Part shown: positions 15,925-27,617 of the stretch, piece after piece
How positions within the stretch are numbered: position 1 is the stretch's first letter
Layout of the letters: every line of letters starts with the position of its first letter
Origin: Nitriliruptoraceae bacterium
GTDB taxonomy: Bacteria > Actinomycetota > Nitriliruptoria > Nitriliruptorales > Nitriliruptoraceae
Direction of reading: 5' to 3'
DNA length: 36,649 bases
Assembly (NCBI GenBank): GCA_007136095.1
Contig: SLHP01000099.1
Coordinates: 1-36,649, forward strand
Translations under genes and position numbers: made by a program
The notes under the pieces: model-generated
Database searches by the model: none
What the model saw: the letters and a program-made list of their open reading frames with translations, nothing else
What the model was told of the DNA's origin: nothing

Positions 15925-16498
15925 ATGTTGTCGCGTGACGGCTCGTTGGCTGTGTGGGCTCGGCACGATGTGGCGTCCGTCCGGATCCCGGTGATCCTCA
16001 AGGCGCGGACGGGAGCACACGAGGTCATCTCGACCATCATGCCCAACAACATCGCCATCCTGGTGAGCGGCTATCTGGTGCCGACGACCCTGTTCCGGCA
16101 ACCGGACCGCACCGATCCGGTGTCGACGACCGTCGAGGGCAGCGCGATCTTCCCGCGCTCCATCCCCGGGCTCCGTGTGAACACGTCCCTGATCATGGCG
16201 CTGACCCTGGCGGTCGTGATCTTCTGGCTCGTCGAGCGGTCAACGCGAGGGTTCGAACTCAACGCGAGGGTTCGAACTCAACGCGGTCGGGATGAACGCC
16301 AACGCCGCGACCAGCGCCGGGATGGACCCCAACCGCACGCTGATCGGGGCGATGACCGTCGGAGGCGCGTTGTCGGGTGCGGCCGGTGCAGCGCTGATCA
16401 TCGCGTTCATCGCGGCACCCGGACTCGTCCGGGCGCTCTTCCGGATCAAGGCTGACGATCTGGCGACCGGGCAGGTCGCGAAGGGGTGGGGCGGATGA
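15925..16498 (+). pseudogene. Remnant of an ABC transporter permease (simple-sugar/nucleoside type)
   Basis: From about 15976 the frame encodes VILKARTGAHEVISTIMPNNIAI, IPGLRVNTSLIMALTLAVVIFWLVERSTRGFELNA, which I recognise as the permease family of BmpA/YufO-YufP-YufQ-like transporters (normally LKARTGAHEVI.TIM). A 19-bp tandem duplication (16247-16284) then shifts the frame; deleting one copy joins it exactly to AVGMNANAATSAGMDPNRTLIGAM...SGAAGAAL in the downstream frame. The N-terminal half is missing, and the sequence jumps from GAAGAALI to the family's C-terminal FIAAPGLVRALFRIKADD and KGWGG, so a large internal part also seems lost. Its stop overlaps the next remnant (ATGA), as in an intact operon. 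The first ~50 bases after 15861 hold nothing recognisable. Confidence 0.8.
16247..16284 (+). repeat. 19-bp perfect tandem duplication causing a frameshift
   Basis: The unit GAGGGTTCGAACTCAACGC occurs twice (16247-16265, 16266-16284), and 7 bases of the same period precede it (TCAACGC at 16240-16246). 19 is not a multiple of 3. Removing one unit restores the permease frame through S-T-R-G-F-E-L-N-A-V-G-M. Confidence 0.95.
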
Positions 16499-17250
16499 GC
16501 GCCGTGACCGAACCACAGGCCACGACGACCTCGGGGTCGCTGGCCGAACGCACCCTGCAACGTCGCAACCGACGCTTCGGGGCGTTCTCGATCCTGCTGG
16601 CCGTCGTCATGGCGGCCGTGTTCTCGAGTTCCGCCCGCGGGCAGTTGTTCAACCTGCCCAACCTCAGCGTGTCGGTGACCCCGAACTCCCCGACCCGCTT
16701 CCCGACCCTGGCGATCCCACTGCTCAGCGAGATCCCCATCATCGGACCGGTGCTGTTCCGCCAGTCGATCCTGGTGTTCGGTATGTTCGCGGCCGTCATC
16801 GCGTTGCAGTACGGGCTGTTCAGGACCCGGTGGGGGCTGTGACTGCGGTCCGTCGGTGAGCACCCGAAGGCCGCTGATACGGTCGGGATCACGGTCCTTG
16901 CCACCCGCTACGAGGCCGTGCTGCTCGGCGGGGTGTTCGCGAGGATCGGCGGTGCCTACTTCACGCTCGACGCCGTCGGATCGTTCCCCCGCGAGATGTC
17001 CGGTGGCCGTGGCTTCATCGCGCTGGCGGCGATGCTCGTCGGTCGGTACAGGCCCGTCGGCGCGTTCGGCGCGGCGCTGATCTTCGGGTTCGTGGACTCC
17101 CTGGCGACCTCGTTGCAACTGCTGCGGGTCCCGGTCCCGTCCAACCTGCTGCTCACCGCGCCGTACGTGGTGACCATCCTGGTGGTCGCCCGTCTGATCG
17201 GCCGGTTGCGCCCGCCGGCGGCCGACGGCAAGCCCTACATCAAGGAATGA
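16495..17250 (+). pseudogene. Second ABC permease of the same transporter, with an in-frame stop and internal deletion
   Basis: ATG 16495 overlaps the upstream stop. The frame encodes a normal-looking N-terminus (SLAERTLQRRNRRFGAFSILLAVVMAAVF), jumps to FPTLAIPLLSEIPIIGPVLFRQSILVFG (normally ~200 residues later) and reaches LFRTRWGL, where TGA (16840-16842) interrupts it. The very same frame continues LRSVGEHPKAADTVGITV, GGVFARIGGAYFTLDAVGSF, EMSGGRGFIALAAMLVGRYRPVGAFGAALIFGFVDSL and the C-terminal ADGKPYIKE, ending at 17248-17250. The TGA is one C-to-T change away from CGA (Arg), the residue expected. So this gene has one nonsense mutation plus a large in-frame deletion. No substrate-binding protein or ATPase gene is nearby. 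Confidence 0.85.
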
Positions 17251-17253
17251 TCC

Positions 17254-17265
17254 GCCGGGGCCGGC
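17254..17265. terminator. Possible weak bidirectional hairpin
   Basis: GCCGGGGCCGGC lies between the convergent ends of the permease remnant and the YbaK gene. It is a short palindrome (5-bp arms) with no T-tract, so terminator function is only a suggestion. Confidence 0.2.
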
Positions 17266-17736
17266 TCACCCCGCGAGGTCGATGACGGGAGCGCCGGTGA
17301 CCCGCAGCAGCAGGTCCGGGGCGATCCCGAAGACCGTGGCCGGTGTGCCGGCGGCGGCCCAGACCTGCTCGAAGGTGGTCAGGTCCCGGTCGCAGACCAC
17401 CTGCAGGTCCGTGGTGTGGCCGAAGGGCGGCGTGCCGCCGATGGCGAAGCCCGTGGCCCGTCGGACCTCGTCGGCGTCGGCCTTGCGGACACTGCCCGCG
17501 GCCAGGGCCGACGCCAGCTTGGCCTCGTCGACCCGGTTGCCACCGGAGGTCAGCGCCAGGACGGGGAGGTCGTCCGCGATGAACACCAGCGACTTGACGA
17601 TCTGGCGCACGTCGCAGCCGATGGCCGTGGCGGCGTCCGCAGCGGTCCGGGTCCCGGCGGGGAACTCCTCGAGGTCCACGGGCACCCCGTGGGACTCGGC
17701 GCTGGCGAGGAAGCGGTCGAGCGATCCGGAGGCCAT
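17266..17736 (-). CDS. YbaK/EbsC-family aminoacyl-tRNA deacylase-like protein
   Basis: 156 residues from ATG 17736, preceded by AGGGGTGACC; a GTG two codons upstream is too close to that site. The YbaK/ProX fold is shown by SHGVPVDLEEFPAGTRTAADAATAIGCDVRQIVKSLVF (the family's ATAA.ALG....QI.KSL pattern, with the conserved Lys), SGGNRVDEAKLA and GFAIGGTPPFGHTT (normally GGVpPfG). Members hydrolyse mischarged tRNA, such as Cys- or Ala-tRNAPro. The gene starts 2 nt after the stop of the upstream gene, so both are probably on one mRNA. Confidence 0.9.
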   Translation of the reverse strand: MASGSLDRFLASAESHGVPVDLEEFPAGTRTAADAATAIGCDVRQIVKSLVFIADDLPVLALTSGGNRVDEAKLASALAAGSVRKADADEVRRATGFAIGGTPPFGHTTDLQVVCDRDLTTFEQVWAAAGTPATVFGIAPDLLLRVTGAPVIDLAG

Positions 17737-17738
17737 GG

Positions 17739-18164
17739 TCACCCCTGCTGTCGGTCGGTTCGGTCGGACGGTCCCGGCAGGGTGATGGTGCCACGCAACG
17801 GCTCGGTGCCGGGTACGACCTGGACCGCGATCGACAGCGTGCTGCCGGGTCGGGGAGCCGGCACGAGTCGTACCTCGCCGTTGCTGAACCGACGGTCACC
17901 CCGCCCGACCGCATCGAAGATCTCCAGGGGCGAGCCGTCGGCGGTGGCCCCCCAGGCGTCGACGGGAGGCACCCGTCGGGTCAGGCGCTGCGTCGCGCCG
18001 ATGTCGATACGGGCGAAGCGCAGGTCCGCCCAGCCATCCCAGACCTCCAGGCTCAACAGCACCACTCGTTGCCCGGCGCGATCGCCGAGGTCGACATCCA
18101 GTGGCAGGACCCCGCGGGGCACCGGTGGCAGAGGGGCGTCGTCGGGCAGGTGGGCAGCGGTCAT
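17739..18164 (-). CDS. Protein of unknown function
   Basis: 141 residues; GGAGA lies 6 nt before the ATG. The N-terminus is proline-rich (DDAPLPPVPRGVLPLDVDLG), the middle reads VVLLSLEVWDGWADLRFARIDIG, and the C-terminal half has alternating hydrophobic residues (STLSIAVQVVPGTEPLRGTITLPG), suggesting a small all-beta domain. No membrane segment, signal peptide or metal motif is visible. I do not recognise the family. It is coupled to the YbaK-like gene and diverges from the cysteine desulfurase gene. Confidence 0.7.
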   Translation of the reverse strand: MTAAHLPDDAPLPPVPRGVLPLDVDLGDRAGQRVVLLSLEVWDGWADLRFARIDIGATQRLTRRVPPVDAWGATADGSPLEIFDAVGRGDRRFSNGEVRLVPAPRPGSTLSIAVQVVPGTEPLRGTITLPGPSDRTDRQQG

Positions 18165-18207
18165 GAGCGTCTCCAGGACACCGGGGGAGGAGGGCAGGGG
18201 GAGTGTC

Positions 18208-18220
18208 TACCATCGTGGCC
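18208..18220 (+). promoter_or_regulatory. Leaderless promoter of the cysteine desulfurase operon
   Basis: TACCAT (18208-18213) plus 7 nt leads directly to ATG 18221. The alternative start, GTG 18203, lies upstream of the predicted transcription start, although purine-rich GGAGGAGGG precedes it. Confidence 0.5.
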
Positions 18221-19371
18221 ATGCAGACCTACCTCGATCATGCGGCGACGACGCCTCCCCGGCCGGAGGCGCGCGACGCCTTGCTCGCCTGGTTGGAGGC
18301 TGCCAACGCGTCGTCGACCCACTCCGCGGGCCAACGGGCCCGGACGGTGGTGGAGGAGGCGCGTGAGCAGGTGGCCGCGGGTCTCCGGTGCTCGCCACAC
18401 GAGGTGGTGTTCACCTCCGGCGGGACCGAGGCGGACAACCTCGCCGTCAAGGGCATCGTGTGGGCCGCTCGCGAGCGCCGTGCTGCGGTCCCGCATGTGA
18501 TCACGACCGCGGTGGAGCACCCCGCCGTCCTGGCCCCCGCGCGGTGGTTGGCGGATCGCGGTGACTGCACCCTGACGGTGATCGTCCCAGACACAGAGGG
18601 ATGCGTCGATCCGTCATCGGTCCTGGAAGCGGTGACCGACGACACGGTGCTGGTCAGCGTCATGGCGGCCAACAACGAACTCGGCGCGGTCAACGACGTC
18701 GCCGCACTCGGGGACCCGCTGCGCGCGCGTGGGGTCGCGCTGCACACCGACGCGGTCCAGGCGATGGCGACGCGGGACGTCGACGTGGGCGACTGGGGTG
18801 TCGACGCGATGGCGTTGTCGGCGCACAAGTTCGGTGGCCCCCAGGGCGTCGGTGTGGCCGTCCTCCGGCGGGGGCTGCCGATCGAGCCGCTCGCCCACGG
18901 TGGTGGACAGGACCGCGGGGTGCGATCCGGCACGTTCGCCGCCGGACTGGTCGCCGCCTGCGGCGTCGCGGTGACGGCGGCGGTCGCCGACCGGCCGGTG
19001 CTGGCCGTCCGTCTCCGTGAGCTCAGCGACCGGTTGGCGGACGGGGTCGCGGACCTCGACGGGGTCCGACGCGACGGTCCCCGCGACCCGGCGGCACGGC
19101 TGGCATCCCACGTGCACCTCAGCATCCAGGGTGTCTCGACCGAGGCGCTGACCCTGGCGCTGGACGGCGCCGGTGTGGCTGCGTCGCCCGGCGCCGCCTG
19201 CGGGTCGGGCGCGGCGTCGGCCTCGTCGGTGGCGGAAGCGGTGGGTCTCACGGGCACGCCGCTACGGCTGTCGCTCGGCTGGACCACCACCCGGGACGAC
19301 ATCGACCGAGCGGTCGATGTCCTGCGCGACACCATCCCCCGGCTGCAGGCACCTGAGCGGGGGGTGGCCTG

Positions 19372-19372
<1 letters not shown>
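18221..19372 (+). CDS. Cysteine desulfurase (IscS/NifS family)
   Basis: 383 residues from ATG 18221 (GTG 18203 would add six residues). The N-terminus YLDHAATTP is diagnostic. FTSGGTEADNLAVKG, His100 in AVEHPAVL, HTDAVQ, the PLP-binding Lys203 in SAHKFGGPQG, and the active-site Cys327 in SPGAACGSGAAS are all present. The enzyme takes sulfur from cysteine and passes it as persulfide, here most likely to MnmA, whose ATG overlaps this stop by one base (TGATG), for tRNA 2-thiouridine formation; it may also serve Fe-S assembly. The desulfurase-mnmA pair matches iscS-trmU (Rv3025c-Rv3024c). Confidence 0.95.
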
Positions 19373-23350
<3,978 letters not shown>

Positions 23351-23369
23351 CACCCCACAGCCCGGTCGC

Positions 23370-23942
23370 TCAGCGGGTCGCGTCCAGCACTCCACGCCCG
23401 CCCGCCCAGGCCGCCAGCCGCTCGGAACAGAGCGCCAGCGCGTCCGCCCAACTGCCGACCGTGCCAGTGTCGGCGCTGTCGCTGACGGCCTTCACGAGCC
23501 AGACCTCGCGCTCGAACGCGAGCGAGGTCGCCGCGACGGCGTAGCCCTCCATGTCGACGACGTCGGCCTGCACCGCCAGACGTGCGCGCTCGCCGGCATC
23601 CATGACGATCCGGTCGCCCGTCGCCAGTCGGCCGGTGGCGCCCGGGGGTCCGGGGAGCTCGATCGGTCCACCGGGCAGGGACCGTCCGACGAACGCCGAC
23701 ACACCACGGTGGTCGAAATCGTGCTGGTGGACCTGCGCCACCTCGACGACCTCGCCGACCGGCTGGCCCGTGAGCCCGCCAGCCGTCCCGACGTTGATGA
23801 CCAGATCGACCGGATCGCGGGACAGGCGGGCGGCCAGCGTCGTGGCCGCCTGCACCTTGCCGACCCCGAGCTCCAGGACGGGCACATGGTCGGCCAGCGC
23901 CACGACCTCCTCGGCCAGTGCGGCCACGAACAGCACCTTCAT
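23370..23942 (-). CDS. Nucleosidase, MTA/SAH nucleosidase-like (PNP_UDP family)
   Basis: 190 residues, shorter than the usual ~230. The N-terminus MKVLFVAALAEEV, the glycine turn VINVGTAGGLTGQPVGEVVEV, VDMEGYAVAATSLAFER (the ribose-binding Met-Glu) and KAVSDSAD with the catalytic Asp follow the 5'-methylthioadenosine/S-adenosylhomocysteine nucleosidase pattern. The N-terminal segment between AEEV and ELGVGKVQAA is short. It would split N-glycosidic bonds of purine nucleosides. It begins 13 nt after the nrtR stop and is probably the last gene of the NAD-salvage operon; a role in nicotinamide riboside or MTA turnover is possible. Confidence 0.82.
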   Translation of the reverse strand: MKVLFVAALAEEVVALADHVPVLELGVGKVQAATTLAARLSRDPVDLVINVGTAGGLTGQPVGEVVEVAQVHQHDFDHRGVSAFVGRSLPGGPIELPGPPGATGRLATGDRIVMDAGERARLAVQADVVDMEGYAVAATSLAFEREVWLVKAVSDSADTGTVGSWADALALCSERLAAWAGGRGVLDATR

Positions 23943-23955
23943 GGTCGCCGCTCCG

Positions 23956-24660
23956 TCATGGGCGCAGCATCGCGGGGTGCAGGCGTTGCGCGCTTCCGCG
24001 CCGGTAGCGCCTGGCGGGCCGTCCGCCCCCCGGACCAGGTCGGGCGAGCCCCCCGGCCTCGACGACGAAGTCGCGGGTGGAGACCACCTTGCGGCGGAAG
24101 TTGCCCGCGTCCAGGCGCACGCCCCAGACCGCCTCGTAGACCGCCCGCAGTTCGCCGAGCGTGAAGGGCTCCTCGACGAACGCGGTCGCCAGAGCGGTGT
24201 ACTCGAGCTTCGAGCGGGCCCGTTCGATCGCGTCCGGGACGATCCGGTCGTGGTCGTAGGCCAGCGACGGGCCCGCGGAGGTGCCGATGTCGTCGGTGTC
24301 CCAGAACCGGGCCCGGTCGTGGTCGGTGGGCGCGTCGGTCATCGGGGTCAGTGCGAGGTAGGCCACGGAGACCACGCGGTCCGTGGCGTCTCGGTCCGGA
24401 TCCCCGTAGGTCCGCAACTGCTCGAGGTGCGCATCGGGTGCCGTGATCCCGGCGAGTTCGTCGAGCGCCCGGTGGGCGGTGTCGTCCAGGCTCTCCTCGT
24501 CGCGGACCCGACGGCCCGGCAGCGCCCACCGCCCCGCGAGTGCCGGGGTGTCGGGCTCGACGAGCAGCAGGCGCAGTCGCCCGTCCTGGATCGTGAGCAG
24601 GGCGACGTCCACGGCGACCGCGCAGGCCGCGGCCCGCGGCGTGGTCGATATGCCCGTCAT
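23956..24660 (-). CDS. nrtR: NrtR-type regulator: degenerate Nudix domain plus winged helix
   Basis: 234 residues from ATG 24660 with GGAGG 7 nt upstream. The Nudix domain occupies ~10-140; its Nudix box (LPGRRVRDEESLDDTAHRAL, about 48-67, then DELAGI) has lost the usual catalytic REx2EE glutamates (R-A-L-D-E-L), as in ligand-sensing rather than hydrolytic members. The C-terminal part (about 150-222) carries FTLGELRAVYEAVWG and LDAGNFRRKVV, the winged-helix segment typical of NrtR. NrtR proteins repress NAD biosynthesis/salvage genes and are released by ADP-ribose. Location directly downstream of pncB and pncA supports the call strongly and suggests autoregulation from the pncB promoter. Confidence 0.85.
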   Translation of the reverse strand: MTGISTTPRAAACAVAVDVALLTIQDGRLRLLLVEPDTPALAGRWALPGRRVRDEESLDDTAHRALDELAGITAPDAHLEQLRTYGDPDRDATDRVVSVAYLALTPMTDAPTDHDRARFWDTDDIGTSAGPSLAYDHDRIVPDAIERARSKLEYTALATAFVEEPFTLGELRAVYEAVWGVRLDAGNFRRKVVSTRDFVVEAGGLARPGPGGGRPARRYRRGSAQRLHPAMLRP

Positions 24661-24674
24661 GCTCGTCCTCCGGT

Positions 24675-25286
24675 TCAGTCGTCGGTGACCTGGACGCCCG
24701 CAGCCCGGAGCTCCTCGATCGCGCGGTCGGCATCGCCGTCCTGGAGTTCCACGAACCGCGTGGTGGCCAGGGGGACGGTCACCTCGAGGTCGCGGTCGAC
24801 GGCGTCCAGCGCGGTGGCCTTGACGCACACGTCGCCGGCGAGGCCGACGACCACGGCACGCCGGACGCCGGTGTCATCCAACAGCCTGCCGAGTTCGGTC
24901 GCGGACTCGTCACCGCTGACCGGGTCGCGGACGGAGAAGCCCGAGTATCCGTCGCCACCGTCGACGCCCTTCTTGACGATGGGCCCGTCGACGTCCAGGT
25001 CCGGATGCAGCTGTGCGCCCCAGGTGTCCCGGACACAGTGCACGGGCCAGTCACCGCCGTCCTTGGCGAAGTGCGGCGTCTCCGGCGGGTGCCAGTCCTG
25101 GGTGTAGACGACCGTCGCGCCGGCCTCGCGGGCCGCCGCGATGTGCGCGTTGATCAGCGGGACCGTCTGCTCGCCGCCGTCGACGTACAGGCCACCCTCC
25201 GGGTCGGCGAAGTCGTTCTGCACGTCGATGACAAGGAGCGCGTCCTCAGGGCCGTAGGTCGGTGCGTGGTGGTCGGGTGTGCTCAT
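24675..25286 (-). CDS. pncA: Nicotinamidase (isochorismatase-like)
   Basis: 203 residues. The isochorismatase-like fold starts with ALLVIDVQNDF (Asp21); metal ligands fit Asp64, His66 and His72 in YTQDWHPPETPH; the catalytic Lys105 is in IVKKGVD, and the nucleophile Cys154 in GDVCVKAT. The FSVRDPVSG and WPVHCV segments are typical of PncA rather than other isochorismatase relatives. It converts nicotinamide to nicotinate and ammonia, feeding PncB. Its ATG overlaps the pncB stop by 4 nt. Confidence 0.95.
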   Translation of the reverse strand: MSTPDHHAPTYGPEDALLVIDVQNDFADPEGGLYVDGGEQTVPLINAHIAAAREAGATVVYTQDWHPPETPHFAKDGGDWPVHCVRDTWGAQLHPDLDVDGPIVKKGVDGGDGYSGFSVRDPVSGDESATELGRLLDDTGVRRAVVVGLAGDVCVKATALDAVDRDLEVTVPLATTRFVELQDGDADRAIEELRAAGVQVTDD

Positions 25287-26635
25287 CGGATGCCCTCCGG
25301 GGTCGCTGATGGTGCGGTTCTTGGTCGGGTCGGGTGTTCGAGCGGCGGATCGGCGAGCACAAGGGTCGGGAAGCCCGGCCGGGCCGCCTGCAACGAGCGT
25401 GCCTCCGGCGACAGTTCCCCGATGGCCATCCGGTGGTGGGCCGTCGCTGCCTCGAGGTCCGGCTGATCCACGACCTGTCCGTCGATCACCAGCGGGGTCT
25501 GCAGCGGCCGGGCGTCCGGATCCGGTGGTGACCCCCAGGGCTGGAGCACCTCGGCGGTCGCGACACCGTCCGCCAACCGGCGGGACGCTGCCTTCTGGCC
25601 GCCGACCGTCGCTTTGTCCCCACCGCTCTTGGCGACCACCTCGAGGTCGCCGGACCCGCCGCTCGCGCGGGCCACGAGCTTGTAGACCATGCCGGCGGCC
25701 GGAGCGCCGGACCCGGTCACGACCGATGTCCCGACCCCGTACCCGTCGATCGGTGCGTCAGCCAGGCTCGCGATCCGGTACTCGTCGAGGTCGCCCGACA
25801 CCACGATCCGGGTCCCCGTGAGCCCAGCTGCATCGAGTTGCCCGCGCGCAGCGACGGCATGGTCGGCCAGATCGCCGGAGTCGATCCGGATGCCGCCGAG
25901 TTCCGGCCCGCCGGCGCGGATCGCGCGCTCCACGCCCTCGGCCACGTCGTAGGTGTCCACGAGCAGGGTGGTCCCGCTGCCCTGGGTGGCCACCTGTGCG
26001 TCGAACGCGCTGGCTTCGTCGTCGTGGAGCAGGGTGAACGCGTGCGCGGAGGTTCCGAGGGTCGGGACATCGTGACGGCGTCCGGCTTCGAGGTTGCTCG
26101 TTCCGGCGAAGCCGACCAACACGGCGGCTCGGGCTGCGGCGACCGCGGCATCCTCGTGGGTCCGGCGGCTGCCGAACTCCATCAGTGGCCGTCCACCGGC
26201 GGCCTGCACCATCCGTGCGGCGGCCGACGCGACCGCGCTGTCGTGGTTGAGGATCGACAGGACCAGGGATTCGAGCAGGACCGTCTCGGCGAACGAGCCG
26301 ACGACCGTGAGGATCGGCGAGTCCGGGACGTACAGCTCGCCCTCGCGGTAGCCGTAGATGTCGCCGGTGAACCGGTAGGTCGCCAGCCAGTCGAGCGTCG
26401 TCGGCGAGACCACCCCGGCATCCTCGAGGTAGCGCAGCTGCTCATCACCGAACGAGAAGCGGCCGAGTGCATCCAGCAGGCGGCTGGTACCGGCCACCAC
26501 GCCGTACCCGCGGCCCTCGGGCAGGCTGCGGGCGAAGACCTCGAACACGCAGCGGCGGTCACCGCTGCCGTCCTGCAGGGCCGCGTCGAGCATCGTCAGC
26601 TCGTAGCGGTCGGTCAGCAGTCCGGTGGAGGGCAT
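25283..26635 (-). CDS. pncB: Nicotinate phosphoribosyltransferase
   Basis: 450 residues from ATG 26635, selected because homologues begin just before GLLTDRYELTM and AAGG lies upstream; an earlier in-frame ATG (26680) would sit inside the predicted promoter/operator. Key segments: FEVFARSLPEGRGYGVVAG, LVLSILNHDSAVASAAARM, MEFGSRRTHED (with the phosphorylated His of the family), GFAGTSNLEAGRR, GTSAHAFT, RIDSGDLADHAV and VVSGDLDEYRI. It makes nicotinate mononucleotide from nicotinate and PRPP. First gene of the pncB-pncA-nrtR-nucleosidase operon. Confidence 0.95.
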   Translation of the reverse strand: MPSTGLLTDRYELTMLDAALQDGSGDRRCVFEVFARSLPEGRGYGVVAGTSRLLDALGRFSFGDEQLRYLEDAGVVSPTTLDWLATYRFTGDIYGYREGELYVPDSPILTVVGSFAETVLLESLVLSILNHDSAVASAAARMVQAAGGRPLMEFGSRRTHEDAAVAAARAAVLVGFAGTSNLEAGRRHDVPTLGTSAHAFTLLHDDEASAFDAQVATQGSGTTLLVDTYDVAEGVERAIRAGGPELGGIRIDSGDLADHAVAARGQLDAAGLTGTRIVVSGDLDEYRIASLADAPIDGYGVGTSVVTGSGAPAAGMVYKLVARASGGSGDLEVVAKSGGDKATVGGQKAASRRLADGVATAEVLQPWGSPPDPDARPLQTPLVIDGQVVDQPDLEAATAHHRMAIGELSPEARSLQAARPGFPTLVLADPPLEHPTRPRTAPSATPEGIR

Positions 26636-26669
26636 GGCTCGCCTTCGTGTCGGGAACCCGGGGGCGCCT

Positions 26670-26690
26670 GTTTGAGTCACTCTGACCGTA
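26670..26690 (-). promoter_or_regulatory. pncB promoter -10 with overlapping palindrome, candidate NrtR operator
   Basis: On the minus strand TACGGT (26690 down to 26685) fits the local -10 pattern, with TTCGCA 18 bp upstream as a fair -35. Transcription would start near 26678. The 17-bp imperfect palindrome GTTTGAGTCACTCTGAC (26670-26686; symmetric positions GT..GAGT.ACTC..AC) covers the end of the -10 and the start point, where a repressor would block initiation. Assignment to NrtR is inference from the operon content. Confidence 0.4.
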
Positions 26691-26727
26691 ACTGGTGGTC
26701 GTCGCGGATGCGAACGCGATCAACCCG

Positions 26728-26740
26728 TATGCTGGTCGAC
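26728..26740 (+). promoter_or_regulatory. Leaderless promoter of the DUF983 gene
   Basis: TATGCT (26728-26733) and 7 nt lead directly to GTG 26741. No Shine-Dalgarno is seen. It diverges from the pncB promoter. Confidence 0.5.
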
Positions 26741-27262
26741 GTGACCGACCAGCCCACCCCCAGCCGCCCTGGCTTTCGCGCCCTGACCCGGGGTCTGCGC
26801 AAGCGATGTCCGAACTGTGGCACCGGGGGCCTGTTCGCCACCTACTTCGCGATCCGTGACCGGTGTCCCGCGTGCGGCCTCACCTTCGAACGTGAGGAGG
26901 GCTACTGGCTCGGCGCGATGATCGTGGCGATCGGGGTCACCGAGGTCCTGTTCGGGATCTGGTTCATCGGCGGGATGCTGATCACCTGGCCGGACGTGCC
27001 GTGGACCGCGTTGCTGATCGGCGGGCTCGTGCTCAACCTCACCGTGCCCATCGTCGGCTACCCGTGGTCGAAGACGGTGTGGATGGGCCTGCACATGGCG
27101 TTCGTGCCGCCCGAAGCCTCCGAGGAGGCGGCCGCGATCGCGGCGATCGATGCCGACCGTCGCGACGCCGCCATCGCCGCCCGCGACGCCAGGCTCGCGG
27201 CGTCCGAGGACACCGACGGGGACGAGGGCACCGACGGGGACGAGGGCGCCCCGGACCACTGA
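26741..27262 (+). CDS. DUF983 family membrane protein
   Basis: 173 residues from GTG 26741. The N-terminal zinc-ribbon-like RKRCPNCGTGGLF...RDRCPACGLTF (two CPxC pairs) followed by EREEGYWLGAMIVAIGVTEVLFGIWFIGG and TALLIGGLVLNLTVPIVGYPWSKTVWMGLHM is the DUF983 layout: a four-cysteine metal site and two or three membrane helices. Function unknown. The C-terminus is an Ala-rich charged helix and a tandem acidic tail. An upstream ATG (26729) lies in the predicted -10 element. gatC follows with a 58-bp gap. Confidence 0.87.
   Translation: MTDQPTPSRPGFRALTRGLRKRCPNCGTGGLFATYFAIRDRCPACGLTFEREEGYWLGAMIVAIGVTEVLFGIWFIGGMLITWPDVPWTALLIGGLVLNLTVPIVGYPWSKTVWMGLHMAFVPPEASEEAAAIAAIDADRRDAAIAARDARLAASEDTDGDEGTDGDEGAPDH
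27212..27247 (+). repeat. Two perfect 18-bp tandem repeats in the DUF983 3' end
   Basis: ACCGACGGGGACGAGGGC is present twice back to back, encoding a doubled T-D-G-D-E-G at the acidic C-terminus. Frame is preserved. Confidence 0.9.
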
Positions 27263-27320
27263 GCTAGCCTCGGCCCGTCCGCCCCATCCTGCCCCCGTCC
27301 CGCCCTGCCAGGAGGCCCGC

Positions 27321-27617
27321 GTGGCACTGTCCCCCGACGAGGTCCGTCACGTCGCCAGGCTCGCCCGCCTGGCGGTCACCGACGAGGAGGTCGCGGCATT
27401 GTCTCCGCAGTTGTCCGACATCCTCGGCTACGCCGAGCAGGTCGGCGAGGTCGCGGCCGACGACGTCCCGCCGACGACGCACCCGTTCGCCCTGACCAAC
27501 GTCACGCGGCCCGACGAACGCCGGCCATCGACCGCTCGCGAGGACATCCTGGCGGCCGCACCGTCCGTCGAGCAGGATCGGTTCAGCGTGCCCCGGATCG
27601 TCGCGGAGGAAGGGTGA
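27321..27617 (+). CDS. gatC: Asp-tRNA(Asn)/Glu-tRNA(Gln) amidotransferase subunit C
   Basis: 98 residues from GTG with AGGAGG upstream. [40 protein letters not shown] is the standard GatC N-terminus, and [32 protein letters not shown] the standard C-terminus. It stabilises GatA and wraps around GatA and GatB. TAGCCT at 27265-27270 is a possible -10. The stop overlaps the gatA start (TGATG). Confidence 0.96.
   Translation: MALSPDEVRHVARLARLAVTDEEVAALSPQLSDILGYAEQVGEVAADDVPPTTHPFALTNVTRPDERRPSTAREDILAAAPSVEQDRFSVPRIVAEEG

Noticed and set aside
16240-16284. The 19-bp tandem repeat as an insertion-sequence footprint or attachment site
   Set aside because: The unit is ordinary permease coding sequence; a slippage or unequal-exchange duplication explains it fully.
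16495-17250. Read-through or selenocysteine at TGA 16840
   Set aside because: The gene also has a large internal deletion and a broken partner, the expected residue is arginine, and no SECIS-like element or sel gene is visible.
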